A stretch of DNA of 64,000 bases from Pseudomonas pseudonitroreducens (GTDB lineage: Bacteria; Pseudomonadota; Gammaproteobacteria; Pseudomonadales; Pseudomonadaceae). Below are positions 7,184-14,620 of the stretch, piece by piece (the stretch's first letter is position 1; every line of letters begins with the position of its first letter). The notes beneath the pieces were generated by a model. It worked only from the letters and a program-made list of their open reading frames with translations, was not told the origin of the DNA and ran no database searches. A program made the position numbers and the translations under genes. Location of the stretch: positions 62,001-126,000 of the forward strand of contig NZ_BQHJ01000009.1 in NCBI RefSeq assembly GCF_021603645.1. Direction: 5' to 3'.

Positions 7184-8428
7184 TCAACTCGGAGCGCCGG
7201 CGTTTCGAATGGCATTCGCCCACGCCTGCAGAGTTCTGCAGGCCGTGAGGGCAATTTCTTCATTGCTGCGCCCCGCGAACACGCGCTCCAGCGCGTCGGC
7301 CGCAATCAGCCCGGCGATCGTCGGCGTGCCCACTGCGTCGGTGAGATCGAGCCATTCACCGAAGCTGGCTGGCGTGTCGTACCAGCGCAGATAGCCCGAC
7401 GGCGACAGCGGCCACCAGCGTTCCTCGAATTGCAGCACGACCTTTTCCAGCTGGCCCATGCCCAGGTGCGCCAGCGCATCCTGCTGCGCTGGTGGCAAAG
7501 GCGGATTGAAGCTGATATCGCGCAGCACGCCGATGGGCGCGGTGCAGATGCAGAAATCGCAGCTTTCATCACCCACCCGCACCTTTGCGCCGGACCAGTC
7601 GATGGCTGTCACTGGTTGGTTCAGGCGGACATCCAGCCCTTGGGCGAGGTGCGCGACAAGCTGTGAATAGCCTTGCGGCAGGAAGCGATCGCCGGCGCCG
7701 ACGCCTTCTTCGTCGAGCGCATCCACCGACAGCGATTCCAGCGGCAGGCAGGCCTCAAGGACCAGGTTGGCGTCCAGGGCGAAGCGGGTGGCGCGCCGGG
7801 TTGCTTCGTCGCGATCCTGCAGATAGCGCGCGACGCCTTCCGCCAGTGGCAGCTGGCGGTCGATCCCGGCGCGCAGGGCTTCCCAGGCGGCATCGATGTC
7901 CGGCACCGGGCCGTCGGCTGCAGCGGCCAGGGGTTGGCTGAAGTCGGTTGCCTGCAATGGCAGGCCCAGTTGCTGTGCGTACGCGGCGAGAGCGTTGTCG
8001 TCGAACTGCTGCAACCAGGCGGCGCCTTCGTCTGCCTTTACCGAGCCGAGCGAAATACTGTGCACGCGGCCGCCGAGGCGATCACGGGCTTCCAGCACCA
8101 CGCACTCGACAGCGGCCTCCCGCAGGCGGCGCGCGGCGGCAAGCCCGGCAAAGCCCGCGCCGATCACCAGTACCCGGCGAGCGCCGCTTTCGATGGCCGC
8201 TTCGGCGGCGCGCAGACCATCGTCCCAGGCGCCGTGGGTCATGGCGGGTGCGACGGGATTGCAGGCTTCGCCGGCCAACACCAGCTTGCCACCCAGGACC
8301 TCACCCAGCCGGCGCCGATGCTCCGGCGTGCCGCCGGGCAGCAGGGTGCTGTAGGCGCCGCGACTGAATGGGTCGTTGCTCCAGTGGCTGACGTGGAAGC
8401 GGATGGGGCGGTGGCGAAGGCTATCCAT
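7184..8428 (-). CDS. Flavin amine-oxidase-like protein with circularly permuted domain order
   Basis: 414 residues, FAD-dependent amine oxidase family, but in rearranged order. The segment that normally ends these enzymes comes first: HWSNDPFSRGAYS (15-27), KLVLAGEACNPVAPAMTHGA (48-67, the FAD-contacting AGE...HGA region) and GLRAAEAAI (71-79). Only then comes the Rossmann motif VIGAGFAGLAAAR (88-100) with ARDRLGGRVHS, which normally begins the protein. The C-terminus stops at LTACRTLQAWANAIRNAG, where a normal enzyme would continue into the DPFSRGAYS segment. The usual flavin-site lysine is likely the K of LEKVVLQFEERWWP. ATG at 8428. Substrate unknown. No frameshift or gap is visible, so it looks functional. 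Confidence 0.8.
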   Translation of the reverse strand: MDSLRHRPIRFHVSHWSNDPFSRGAYSTLLPGGTPEHRRRLGEVLGGKLVLAGEACNPVAPAMTHGAWDDGLRAAEAAIESGARRVLVIGAGFAGLAAARRLREAAVECVVLEARDRLGGRVHSISLGSVKADEGAAWLQQFDDNALAAYAQQLGLPLQATDFSQPLAAAADGPVPDIDAAWEALRAGIDRQLPLAEGVARYLQDRDEATRRATRFALDANLVLEACLPLESLSVDALDEEGVGAGDRFLPQGYSQLVAHLAQGLDVRLNQPVTAIDWSGAKVRVGDESCDFCICTAPIGVLRDISFNPPLPPAQQDALAHLGMGQLEKVVLQFEERWWPLSPSGYLRWYDTPASFGEWLDLTDAVGTPTIAGLIAADALERVFAGRSNEEIALTACRTLQAWANAIRNAGAPS

Positions 8429-8507
8429 GGCGGGCTCGCTCGGTAAAAGAGCGACGACCTTAGCGGGGGAGGGTTCGCCGGCACAAGGTCAAGGTTGGGC
8501 GCATTTT

Positions 8508-8585
8508 GTAGGAGCGAGCTTGCTCGCGAACCGCTCAACCCTGGAGCTGCCAGCTGACTCCGTTCGCGAGCAAGCTCGCTCCTAC
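8508..8585. repeat. Intergenic palindromic repeat, GTAGGAGCGAGC family
   Basis: Copy with both 20-bp arms intact, between the amine oxidase gene and the convergent end of the AbrB-like transporter region. Confidence 0.85.
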
Positions 8586-8596
8586 AACATCAAGAG

Positions 8597-8714
8597 CCCC
8601 CTCACCCGAACCTCTCGCTGGGGGATAGGGGATCGTTCGGTGCAGGATGAAATTTCGGCGTCAGCCGGCACGGACGGCTTCCTCTCCCACCGGGAGAGGG
8701 CTGGAGTGAGGGGA
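8597..8714. repeat. Intergenic repeat, CCCCTCACCC family, copy A
   Basis: About 118 bp element with outer arms CCCCTCACCC and GAGTGAGGGG and inner CTCTC/GAGAG arms. It contains CGGTGCAGGATGAAATTT. A second copy at 18067-18181 is in the opposite orientation. Confidence 0.75.
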
Positions 8715-8772
8715 ATGCAGTGGCACAGATTGACCGAAGAAGGCAGTTGCTCCTGCAGGCCCAGCCCCAGGC

Positions 8773-9843
8773 TCAGGCGCGGCTCAGGCGGATCACCGTG
8801 CGGGCGACGGAAACCCCGGTGAACAGCACGACGAACAGCCGCAGCGTCTGCATCGCCAGGACCAGGCCGACGTCGGAATGGGTGTCCACCGCGATGATCG
8901 CCATGGCATCCAGGCCACCGGGGCTGGTGGCGAGGTAGAGGGAGAGGAAGTCCATCCCGGTGATGGCCGCCAGCGCCCAGGCGAACAGCGCGCAGCTGGC
9001 GATCAGCGCCAGCGCGCTGACCAGCATGGCCGGCAGGTGGCGGCCGACGTAGGCAAGGCTTTCGCGGTCGAAGCGCAGGCCGATGTAGCAGCCGATCACG
9101 CCGTAGGCGCTGGCCAGCAACCAGTGCGGCAGGGTGATGTGCAGCACGCCGGTGAGCTGAAGTACCGCACCCGCCACCAGCGGCACCAGCAGCGGACCGG
9201 CCGGCAGCTTCGCGCCGGCAGTGGCGCAGACGAAGATCAGCAACAGGCAGTTGATCAGGTCGGGCAGGGTGGCGGTGTCGATGATCGGCGTGCTGTGCGC
9301 CACCGAGCCGCCGCCCTCGATGCCGAGGAAGCGCCCGACCAGTGCACCGGCCATGACCACGCAGACCACTCGCACGTACTGCATGGTGGCGACCACGCGC
9401 GGGTCGGCGCCGTTGGCCTCGGCCATCGAAACCATGGCCGCCGCGCCGCCCGGCGCGGTGCCCCAGGCGGCCGTGCTGCCGGGGATGCCGCCGAAGCGCA
9501 CCATGGCGTAGCTGACGGCAGCGGACAGCAGCACGGTGAGCACCGTCGCGCTGAGCATCAGTGGCCAGGAGGCGACCATCGCCTGTAGCACCGACCAGCT
9601 CATGGCGTGGGCGACCAGCAGGCCGATGCAGCCCTGGCTGAGGCGAAAGGCGCTACGCGGCAAGCGGATTTCCGCGCCGCTGACACCGAAGATGATGGCC
9701 ACCAGCATGGGCCCGAGGAACAGCGCGGCAGGGATGCCGAGCCAGGTCAGCAACTGCCCGGCGCCTGCGGCCCCGAGCGCCAGGGTCAGCCATTGCAGGC
9801 TGACGGGGATGCGGGCGACGAAGAGGGCGGGGCGACTGGACAC
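8773..9843 (-). CDS. AbrB-family membrane protein (putative transporter/regulator)
   Basis: 356-residue integral membrane protein with two homologous halves, matching the family first named after E. coli AbrB and often annotated as putative ammonia monooxygenase. Visible features are GIPAALFLGPMLVAI near the N-terminus and the glycine-rich turn GSTAAWGTAPGGAAAMVSMAE (first half), mirrored by LYLATSPGGLDAMAIIAVDT (second half). True function is uncertain; it has no ammonia monooxygenase resemblance. It begins with GTG at 9843, with GGAG 8 bp before it. Divergent from a LysR regulator. Confidence 0.8.
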   Translation of the reverse strand: MSSRPALFVARIPVSLQWLTLALGAAGAGQLLTWLGIPAALFLGPMLVAIIFGVSGAEIRLPRSAFRLSQGCIGLLVAHAMSWSVLQAMVASWPLMLSATVLTVLLSAAVSYAMVRFGGIPGSTAAWGTAPGGAAAMVSMAEANGADPRVVATMQYVRVVCVVMAGALVGRFLGIEGGGSVAHSTPIIDTATLPDLINCLLLIFVCATAGAKLPAGPLLVPLVAGAVLQLTGVLHITLPHWLLASAYGVIGCYIGLRFDRESLAYVGRHLPAMLVSALALIASCALFAWALAAITGMDFLSLYLATSPGGLDAMAIIAVDTHSDVGLVLAMQTLRLFVVLFTGVSVARTVIRLSRA

Positions 9844-9949
9844 GGACGGCTCCGGACGGGGAAGACGGAGGAATTATCGATAGCCGAATCGATCAAGTCT
9901 ATTTTCTAATAGTCATGAATCCATTCCTGAAATTTATCGGTTGGCCGCC

Positions 9950-10852
9950 ATGGACCTGCGTGATCTCGCCTACTTCGAAACCATCGCCGAACTCGGCCAC
10001 CTGGGGCGTGCCGCCGAGCGCCTGGGGCGCAGCCAGCCGGCGCTGACCAAGAGCATCCAGCGCCTGGAGGAGTCCCTTGGCGCGCGCCTGTTCCAGCGCG
10101 ATGGCCGACGGATTCGCCTGACGCCGGCCGGCGAACTGATGCTCCAGCGTGCCCGGCAATTGCGTCAGGACATCGAGGAAACCCGACGCGAGGTGCGCGA
10201 TTTCGCCAGTGGAGTGGTGGGCAATATCCGCCTGGGCTGCGCGGCGACGATGGCCGAGTACCTGTTGCCGCGACTGACCGAGGACCTGCTGGAGCGCGCG
10301 CCGGCAATCACCATGAGCCTGGTGCTGGGCCAGGATGATGTGCTGCGCGAAGCACTGCGCAGCGGGCGGCTGGACATGGCGATCTGCTCGCGCATCGTCG
10401 ACGACCCGCAGCTGAGCAGCGAGCCGCTGCTGCAGGACCAGGTGGTGGTGGTCGCCAGCCGTGACCATCCGATTTTCGACGGCCCGGTGGTCATGGCCGA
10501 CCTGTGCCGTTACCGCTGGGTACTGCCGGCCACCGGGGTGTCTTCGCGGCGTTGGATGGATGCCACCTTCCAGGCCCACCAGTTGCCAATGCCGCAGGTG
10601 CAGATCGAGACCAACGCGATTCCCATGCTGCCCAACCTGATCGCCCGCACCCGCCTGCTCAGCTTCATCGCCCGCGAGGCGCTGGCCGGCGGCCACGGCA
10701 TGGACCAGTTGCGCGAGGTGCAGCTGGCCGAGACCACGCTGACGCGCACCATCGGCTTGGCGGTGCGCGAGGGTGCTTACCTGTCGCCTGCCGCGCAGTT
10801 GCTGCGGGGGATGCTGCGCGAGCATGCGGGGCGGTTCGTGGCGGCGTTGTAG
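9950..10852 (+). CDS. LysR-family transcriptional regulator
   Basis: 300 residues, full-length LysR. The HTH is MDLRDLAYFETIAELGHLGR then AERLGRSQPALTKSIQRLEE. An effector domain with LRLG-like NIRLGCAATMAEYLLP follows. The ATG at 9950 gives the canonical start; an in-frame TTG three codons earlier is unlikely. It lies 106 bp from the divergent transporter gene, and that gap holds an ATCGAT...ATCGAT dyad near 9887. The final 65 bp of this gene are duplicated downstream together with a repeat element. Confidence 0.87.
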   Translation: MDLRDLAYFETIAELGHLGRAAERLGRSQPALTKSIQRLEESLGARLFQRDGRRIRLTPAGELMLQRARQLRQDIEETRREVRDFASGVVGNIRLGCAATMAEYLLPRLTEDLLERAPAITMSLVLGQDDVLREALRSGRLDMAICSRIVDDPQLSSEPLLQDQVVVVASRDHPIFDGPVVMADLCRYRWVLPATGVSSRRWMDATFQAHQLPMPQVQIETNAIPMLPNLIARTRLLSFIAREALAGGHGMDQLREVQLAETTLTRTIGLAVREGAYLSPAAQLLRGMLREHAGRFVAAL

Positions 10853-11377
10853 CGGCGCGCGGGCACGGAACCCGTAGGGCGAATAACGCCCTGGCGTTAT
10901 CCGCCGCGAGTCAACGGCGGATAACCTGTTCCAGGTTATGCGCCCTACGTTGCTGCCGCGCAGTTGCTGCGGGGGATGCTGCGCGAGCATGCGGGGCGGT
11001 TCGCAGCGGACTTGTAGCGGCGCGCAGGTGCAAAACCCGTAGGGCGAATAACGCCCTGGCGTTATCCGCCGTGAGTTATCGGCGGATAACCTGTTCCAGG
11101 TTATGCGCCCTACGTTGCTGGGGGAGCGTGCGGGGCGGTTCGTGGCACGCGGGCGCGGAACCCGTAGGGCGAATAACGCCCTGGCGTTATCCGCCGCGAG
11201 CTATCGGCGGATAACCTGTTCCAGGTTATCCGCCCTACGTTGCTGGGGGAGCGTGCGGGGCGGTTCGTGGCGGAGTTGTAGCGGCGCGCGGGTGCGGAAC
11301 CCGTAGGGCGAATGACGCCCTGGCGTTATCCGCCGCGAGTTATCGGCGGATAACCGGTTCCAGGTGGTGTGCCTTAG
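10788..11377 (+). repeat. Tandem repeat: duplicated LysR 3' end plus GTAGGGCG palindrome, four units
   Basis: Unit 1 is the last 65 bp of the LysR gene plus 100 bp containing the GTAGGGCG palindrome (10874-10948). Unit 2 starts at 10953 and copies both parts, including an in-frame LREHAGRF...stop. Units 3 and 4 carry a shortened gene remnant (GAGCGTGCGGGGCGGTTCGT) and palindromes at 11164-11238 and 11303-11377. Palindrome spacings are 165, 125 and 139 bp. The last copy is degraded. This occupies the whole 580-bp gap between the LysR and hydratase genes; no other gene is visible there. Confidence 0.85.
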
Positions 11378-11432
11378 GCCGCTGGACGGAAGCGCGGAGC
11401 GCAGTTGCAAGAGACCGCGCCCGTCCACTCGG

Positions 11433-12215
11433 TCATTGTTCGAAGCTGCAGCCGACGCGTCCCAGCCCCTCGATTTCCAGCTCGAATACATCCCCCGGCG
11501 CAACCGGCGACATCGGCGCCAGGGCCCCGCACAGCAGGACGTCTCCCGCCTTCAGCGGCGCGTCCAGGCGTGCCATGCGCCGCGCCAGCCAGAGGCCGAT
11601 GTCGAGCATCGCCGCAAGGCTCGTCTGGGTCGGCGGGAAGGCCGGCGCACCGTTGCGCTGCAGTTGTACTGCCAGCGCGGCGTCTTCCAGTCTTTCCAGC
11701 GCCACCGGCTGGTCGCCGGTCAGGTAGAGGCCTGCGCAGAGGTTGTCGGCCACCGAGTCGAGCAGGCCGATCTGCCAGTTGGCCACGGCGCAGTCGTTGA
11801 TCTCGATGGCCGGGGCCGCACCTTCGATGCAGGCGCGGAAAGTCGCCAGATCGAGCTCTCCAGCAGGCAGGTCACGGCCGATGAGCAGGGCGAGTTCCGC
11901 CTCGATACGTGGTTGCAGCAGGCGCTCGCGGGCGATAAGCGCGCCGGATCGGCAGCGCAGGCCGGCGAGCAAGCGGCCATGGACCGGTTCGCCGACCTTC
12001 AGCGCCGCCTGCATCGCCGGCGAGATCAGCCCGGCCTTGGCGCCCGCCAGGCGTTCGCCGCCGGCCAGCGCGAGGTCGATGCCGAGCGCCTGCACGCGAT
12101 AGGCGTCGTCCAGCCCGGTGAGGCCAAAGTGTGCCGCTGGCGCGGCGATGGGCGTTCGGTTGGCGCGCGCTTCGGCCAGGGCGTGGGCGGCGGCGCGGAG
12201 ATTGTCAGTGGTCAT
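11433..12215 (-). CDS. 2-keto-4-pentenoate hydratase-like protein (FAH superfamily)
   Basis: 260 residues of the fumarylacetoacetate hydrolase superfamily, closest in layout to MhpD/hydratases that add water to 2-hydroxypenta-2,4-dienoate in meta-cleavage pathways. The metal-binding acidic cluster is seen in RIEAELALLIGRDL and APAIEINDCAVANW, and the C-terminal part has GDVLLCGALAPM. The ATG is at 12215, 11 bp after the stop of the TauD-like gene, so the two are almost certainly co-transcribed. Exact substrate unknown; no ring-cleavage dioxygenase is nearby. Confidence 0.8.
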   Translation of the reverse strand: MTTDNLRAAAHALAEARANRTPIAAPAAHFGLTGLDDAYRVQALGIDLALAGGERLAGAKAGLISPAMQAALKVGEPVHGRLLAGLRCRSGALIARERLLQPRIEAELALLIGRDLPAGELDLATFRACIEGAAPAIEINDCAVANWQIGLLDSVADNLCAGLYLTGDQPVALERLEDAALAVQLQRNGAPAFPPTQTSLAAMLDIGLWLARRMARLDAPLKAGDVLLCGALAPMSPVAPGDVFELEIEGLGRVGCSFEQ

Positions 12216-12226
12216 CGTCGGGCTCC

Positions 12227-13120
12227 TCAGCGGCTCGGCACTTCGCCCACCACGGTGGTGCGGTACATCTCCCGGCGCATGCCGTGGTAGTCCGATACCG
12301 GGTAGTGCCAGGTGCTGCGGTTGTCCCAGATCGCCAGGGTGCCGGCGCTCCAGCGCATGCGGCAGGTGAAGGCCGGCTGGGTGGCGATGCTGAACAGGTA
12401 GTCCAGCAGCGGCTGCGACTCGGCCGGGCGCATGCCCTTGATGCCGCTGGTGTAGGCCGGGTTGATGTAGAGGACCTTCTTGCCGGTTTCCGGGTGCCGG
12501 GTCACCAGCGGATGGGAGCGTACTTCGCCATCGTGGCTGCCGTAGCGCACCGCCATGTTTTCCATCAGGTCGTTGTGCTTGGCCTCCGCGCCATAGGCGC
12601 GTTCGGGGCTGTGGATGGCGTCGAGGGTTTCCAGTTGCGCACGCAGTTTCGGCGACAGCCATTCATAGGCCAGCGCCAGGTTGGCGTAGAGGGTGTCGCC
12701 GCCGAACGGCGGGATGTCGTGGCCGTAGAGCAGGGTGAAGGCCGGCGGGCGCTCCTGGAACGACCAGTCGCTGTGCCAGGCGCCGCCGAACACCACCGGG
12801 GTCTTCTCGTTGGCTTCCTTCACCACCCGCACCACGTGCGGATGATCGTCCATGCCGACCACGTAGGGTTCGCGGCCGAATTCGCCGAAGCGCAGGGTCA
12901 CGGCTTCGAGGTTTTCCACGCTCAGGTCCTGTCCGCGGATGAACAGCACCTTGTGCGCCAGCAACGCCTGGCGCAGCTCGGCGTAGCCGTCGTCGCCCAG
13001 GGTGGTCAGGTCAAGCTCGCTGACGTCCGCGCCGATGGCGCCGGTGGCCGGGACGATGCGGAAGTGCTTGTACTCGGCGGCGCGGTTCTGGCTGGGCAAC
13101 GCGTAGAAGAACTCGAACAT
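12227..13120 (-). CDS. TauD/TfdA-family Fe(II)/2-oxoglutarate dioxygenase
   Basis: 297 residues, alpha-ketoglutarate-dependent hydroxylase fold. The iron-binding pair is in GGAWHSDWSF (His116-X-Asp118). The distal histidine is in DNRSTWHYP near residue 270, followed by the oxoglutarate-binding arginine region GMRREMYRTTV. These features fit TauD, TfdA and related enzymes, which hydroxylate and so cleave sulfonates or aryloxyacids. Substrate is not deducible. The ATG at 13120 gives MFEFFYAL; the frame runs open further upstream but no ribosome site supports that. Operon with the hydratase-like gene; divergent from an AraC regulator. Confidence 0.85.
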   Translation of the reverse strand: MFEFFYALPSQNRAAEYKHFRIVPATGAIGADVSELDLTTLGDDGYAELRQALLAHKVLFIRGQDLSVENLEAVTLRFGEFGREPYVVGMDDHPHVVRVVKEANEKTPVVFGGAWHSDWSFQERPPAFTLLYGHDIPPFGGDTLYANLALAYEWLSPKLRAQLETLDAIHSPERAYGAEAKHNDLMENMAVRYGSHDGEVRSHPLVTRHPETGKKVLYINPAYTSGIKGMRPAESQPLLDYLFSIATQPAFTCRMRWSAGTLAIWDNRSTWHYPVSDYHGMRREMYRTTVVGEVPSR

Positions 13121-13243
13121 GGGGAAGCCTCTTGTGAGTGTTATTGGCACCTCAAGCATGGTCAGCGCCGTCACTTTCTTCCATGATCAAATCCGCCAAA
13201 AATTGACTTTTCCCGCCATGCAGCGGCCAACGAGGAGTTCGTG

Positions 13244-14275
13244 ATGGACTGGCGCCAGACCCGCGAAATCACCGGAGTGCACTACCTGCTCGACAGCGCC
13301 CGCGACGAAGGCATCGACGCCGATGATTGCCTGGTCGGCAGCGCCATCACTCCGGCCGACCTGCAGGCCCGCGCCGGGCGCATCCAGGCGTGGCAGGAAC
13401 TGGCGGTGATCCGTAACCTGTTGCAGCACAGGGACCGGCCGGGCCTGGGGTTGGCCACCGGGCGGCGCTATCACCTGACGTCGCTGGGGTTGCTGGGTTT
13501 CACCATGCTCGCCAGCCGCACCCTGCAGGAAGCCTTCGAAACCTTCGGCCGCTACCAGAGCCTGGCCCTGACCCTTTGCCCCGTGAGCAGCGAGGCGGAG
13601 GCGCGCGGGGTGTGGCTGGTGTACGACGATCGCGTGCTGCCCGAGGATGCCCGTGCCTTCGTGGTGGAGCGCGGCATCGCCGGTTGCTGGCAACTGTCCG
13701 GCGAATTGCTGCAGCGGCCGTTGCAACCGCTGGCCATTGAACTGCGCTGCCCGGCGCCAGCCGATGCCAGCGTGTTCCGCGACATCTTCGGCATCGAGCC
13801 GCTGTTCGAGGCGCCACGCAACGCCATGCTGTTTGCCCTGGAGGACCTGCAGGCACCGCTGCCGCAAGCGCAGATCAGCGCCCGCGACAGCGGCGAGCAA
13901 CTCTGCGAGCGCCTTTGCGGAGAGTTGGCGCTGACCCTGGCTGCCACACCCACCGCGCGGCAGGTCCAGCAATTGCTGTTGCGTGATTCCGCCAGCCTGC
14001 TCGGCGCTGCCGCGGTGGCCGAGCGACTGGGGCTTTCCGAGCGCACGCTGCAACGGCGCCTGGCGCAGGAGGGGCAGAGCCTGCAGGGGCTGAACGACGG
14101 CATCAAACAGCGTCTGGCCGAACGTCTTCTGCGCGAATCACGGATGGATCTGCATGGTATCGCGCAGTGCCTGGGCTACGCCGAGGCGGCGAGTTTCTCC
14201 CGCGCTTTCCAGCGCTGGACAGGGCAGTCGCCGGGTCGTTGGAAGCGTCAGTCCGGAACCCTCCCGGCGCCCTGA
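13244..14275 (+). CDS. AraC-family regulator with arabinose-binding-like N-terminal domain
   Basis: 343 residues. The N-terminal two thirds match the Arabinose_bd domain of OruR/ArgR/MmsR-type regulators (LASRTLQEAFETFGRYQSL). The C-terminal double helix-turn-helix has AAVAERLGLSERTLQRRLAQ and IAQCLGYAEAASFSRAFQRW. The ATG at 13244 is favoured over the adjacent GTG because GAGGAG ends 6 bp before it. Divergent from the TauD/hydratase operon and therefore its likely activator. Confidence 0.87.
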   Translation: MDWRQTREITGVHYLLDSARDEGIDADDCLVGSAITPADLQARAGRIQAWQELAVIRNLLQHRDRPGLGLATGRRYHLTSLGLLGFTMLASRTLQEAFETFGRYQSLALTLCPVSSEAEARGVWLVYDDRVLPEDARAFVVERGIAGCWQLSGELLQRPLQPLAIELRCPAPADASVFRDIFGIEPLFEAPRNAMLFALEDLQAPLPQAQISARDSGEQLCERLCGELALTLAATPTARQVQQLLLRDSASLLGAAAVAERLGLSERTLQRRLAQEGQSLQGLNDGIKQRLAERLLRESRMDLHGIAQCLGYAEAASFSRAFQRWTGQSPGRWKRQSGTLPAP

Positions 14276-14444
14276 AGTCGAACCGCCCGCGACGCCTCTG
14301 GAACGGGCGGAAGCCGCGAGATAGAGCCTTCTGGCGTGGCCGATTGCCATCGGTCGTGGGTTAATTTCGCGCGCGGCCCATCCGTTCCCCTGAAGAGGCG
14401 CGTCGCTTTTTTCGCGAGGCGCCCGACAAGAAAAAGGAGAACCC

Positions 14445-14525
14445 ATGTCCTCAGCAACCTGCCTGCGCGCGTGCCTTGGAAGGCGCGGCGCGATGACCTC
14501 CAGCGCACTGCATTGGCCGGCGTGA
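14445..14525 (+). CDS. Possible 26-residue leader peptide upstream of pvdQ
   Basis: A short frame MSSATCLRACLGRRGAM... begins 7 bp after a very strong ribosome site (AAAAAGGAG) and ends with TGA 95 bp before pvdQ. A hairpin-like stretch (AGGCGCGTCGC, T-run, GCGAGGCGC at 14396-14424) precedes it. It could be a leader peptide or simply a marker of a long regulated 5' region. The 345-bp gap between the AraC gene and pvdQ holds nothing else I recognise, and the open frame extending pvdQ upstream to 14336 lacks a start signal. Confidence 0.35.
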   Translation: MSSATCLRACLGRRGAMTSSALHWPA

Positions 14526-14620
14526 GCCGCCATCCAACCCTTGCACCGGCACCGCGCGAGCAGCGCGGCCGCGTGCCTCTGGCCGGGCATCCGGCCGTCA
14601 CCCGAGCATTGAGGGAATCA

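Noticed and set aside
10874-11377. CRISPR-like array
   Set aside because: The four units are palindromes with spacers that are themselves copies of a gene end, of unequal length; there are no cas genes. It is a tandem duplication.
14336-14620. 95-codon in-frame extension upstream of pvdQ
   Set aside because: The signal peptide and family length place the start at 14621; the extension has no ribosome site and its translation is arginine/proline-rich.
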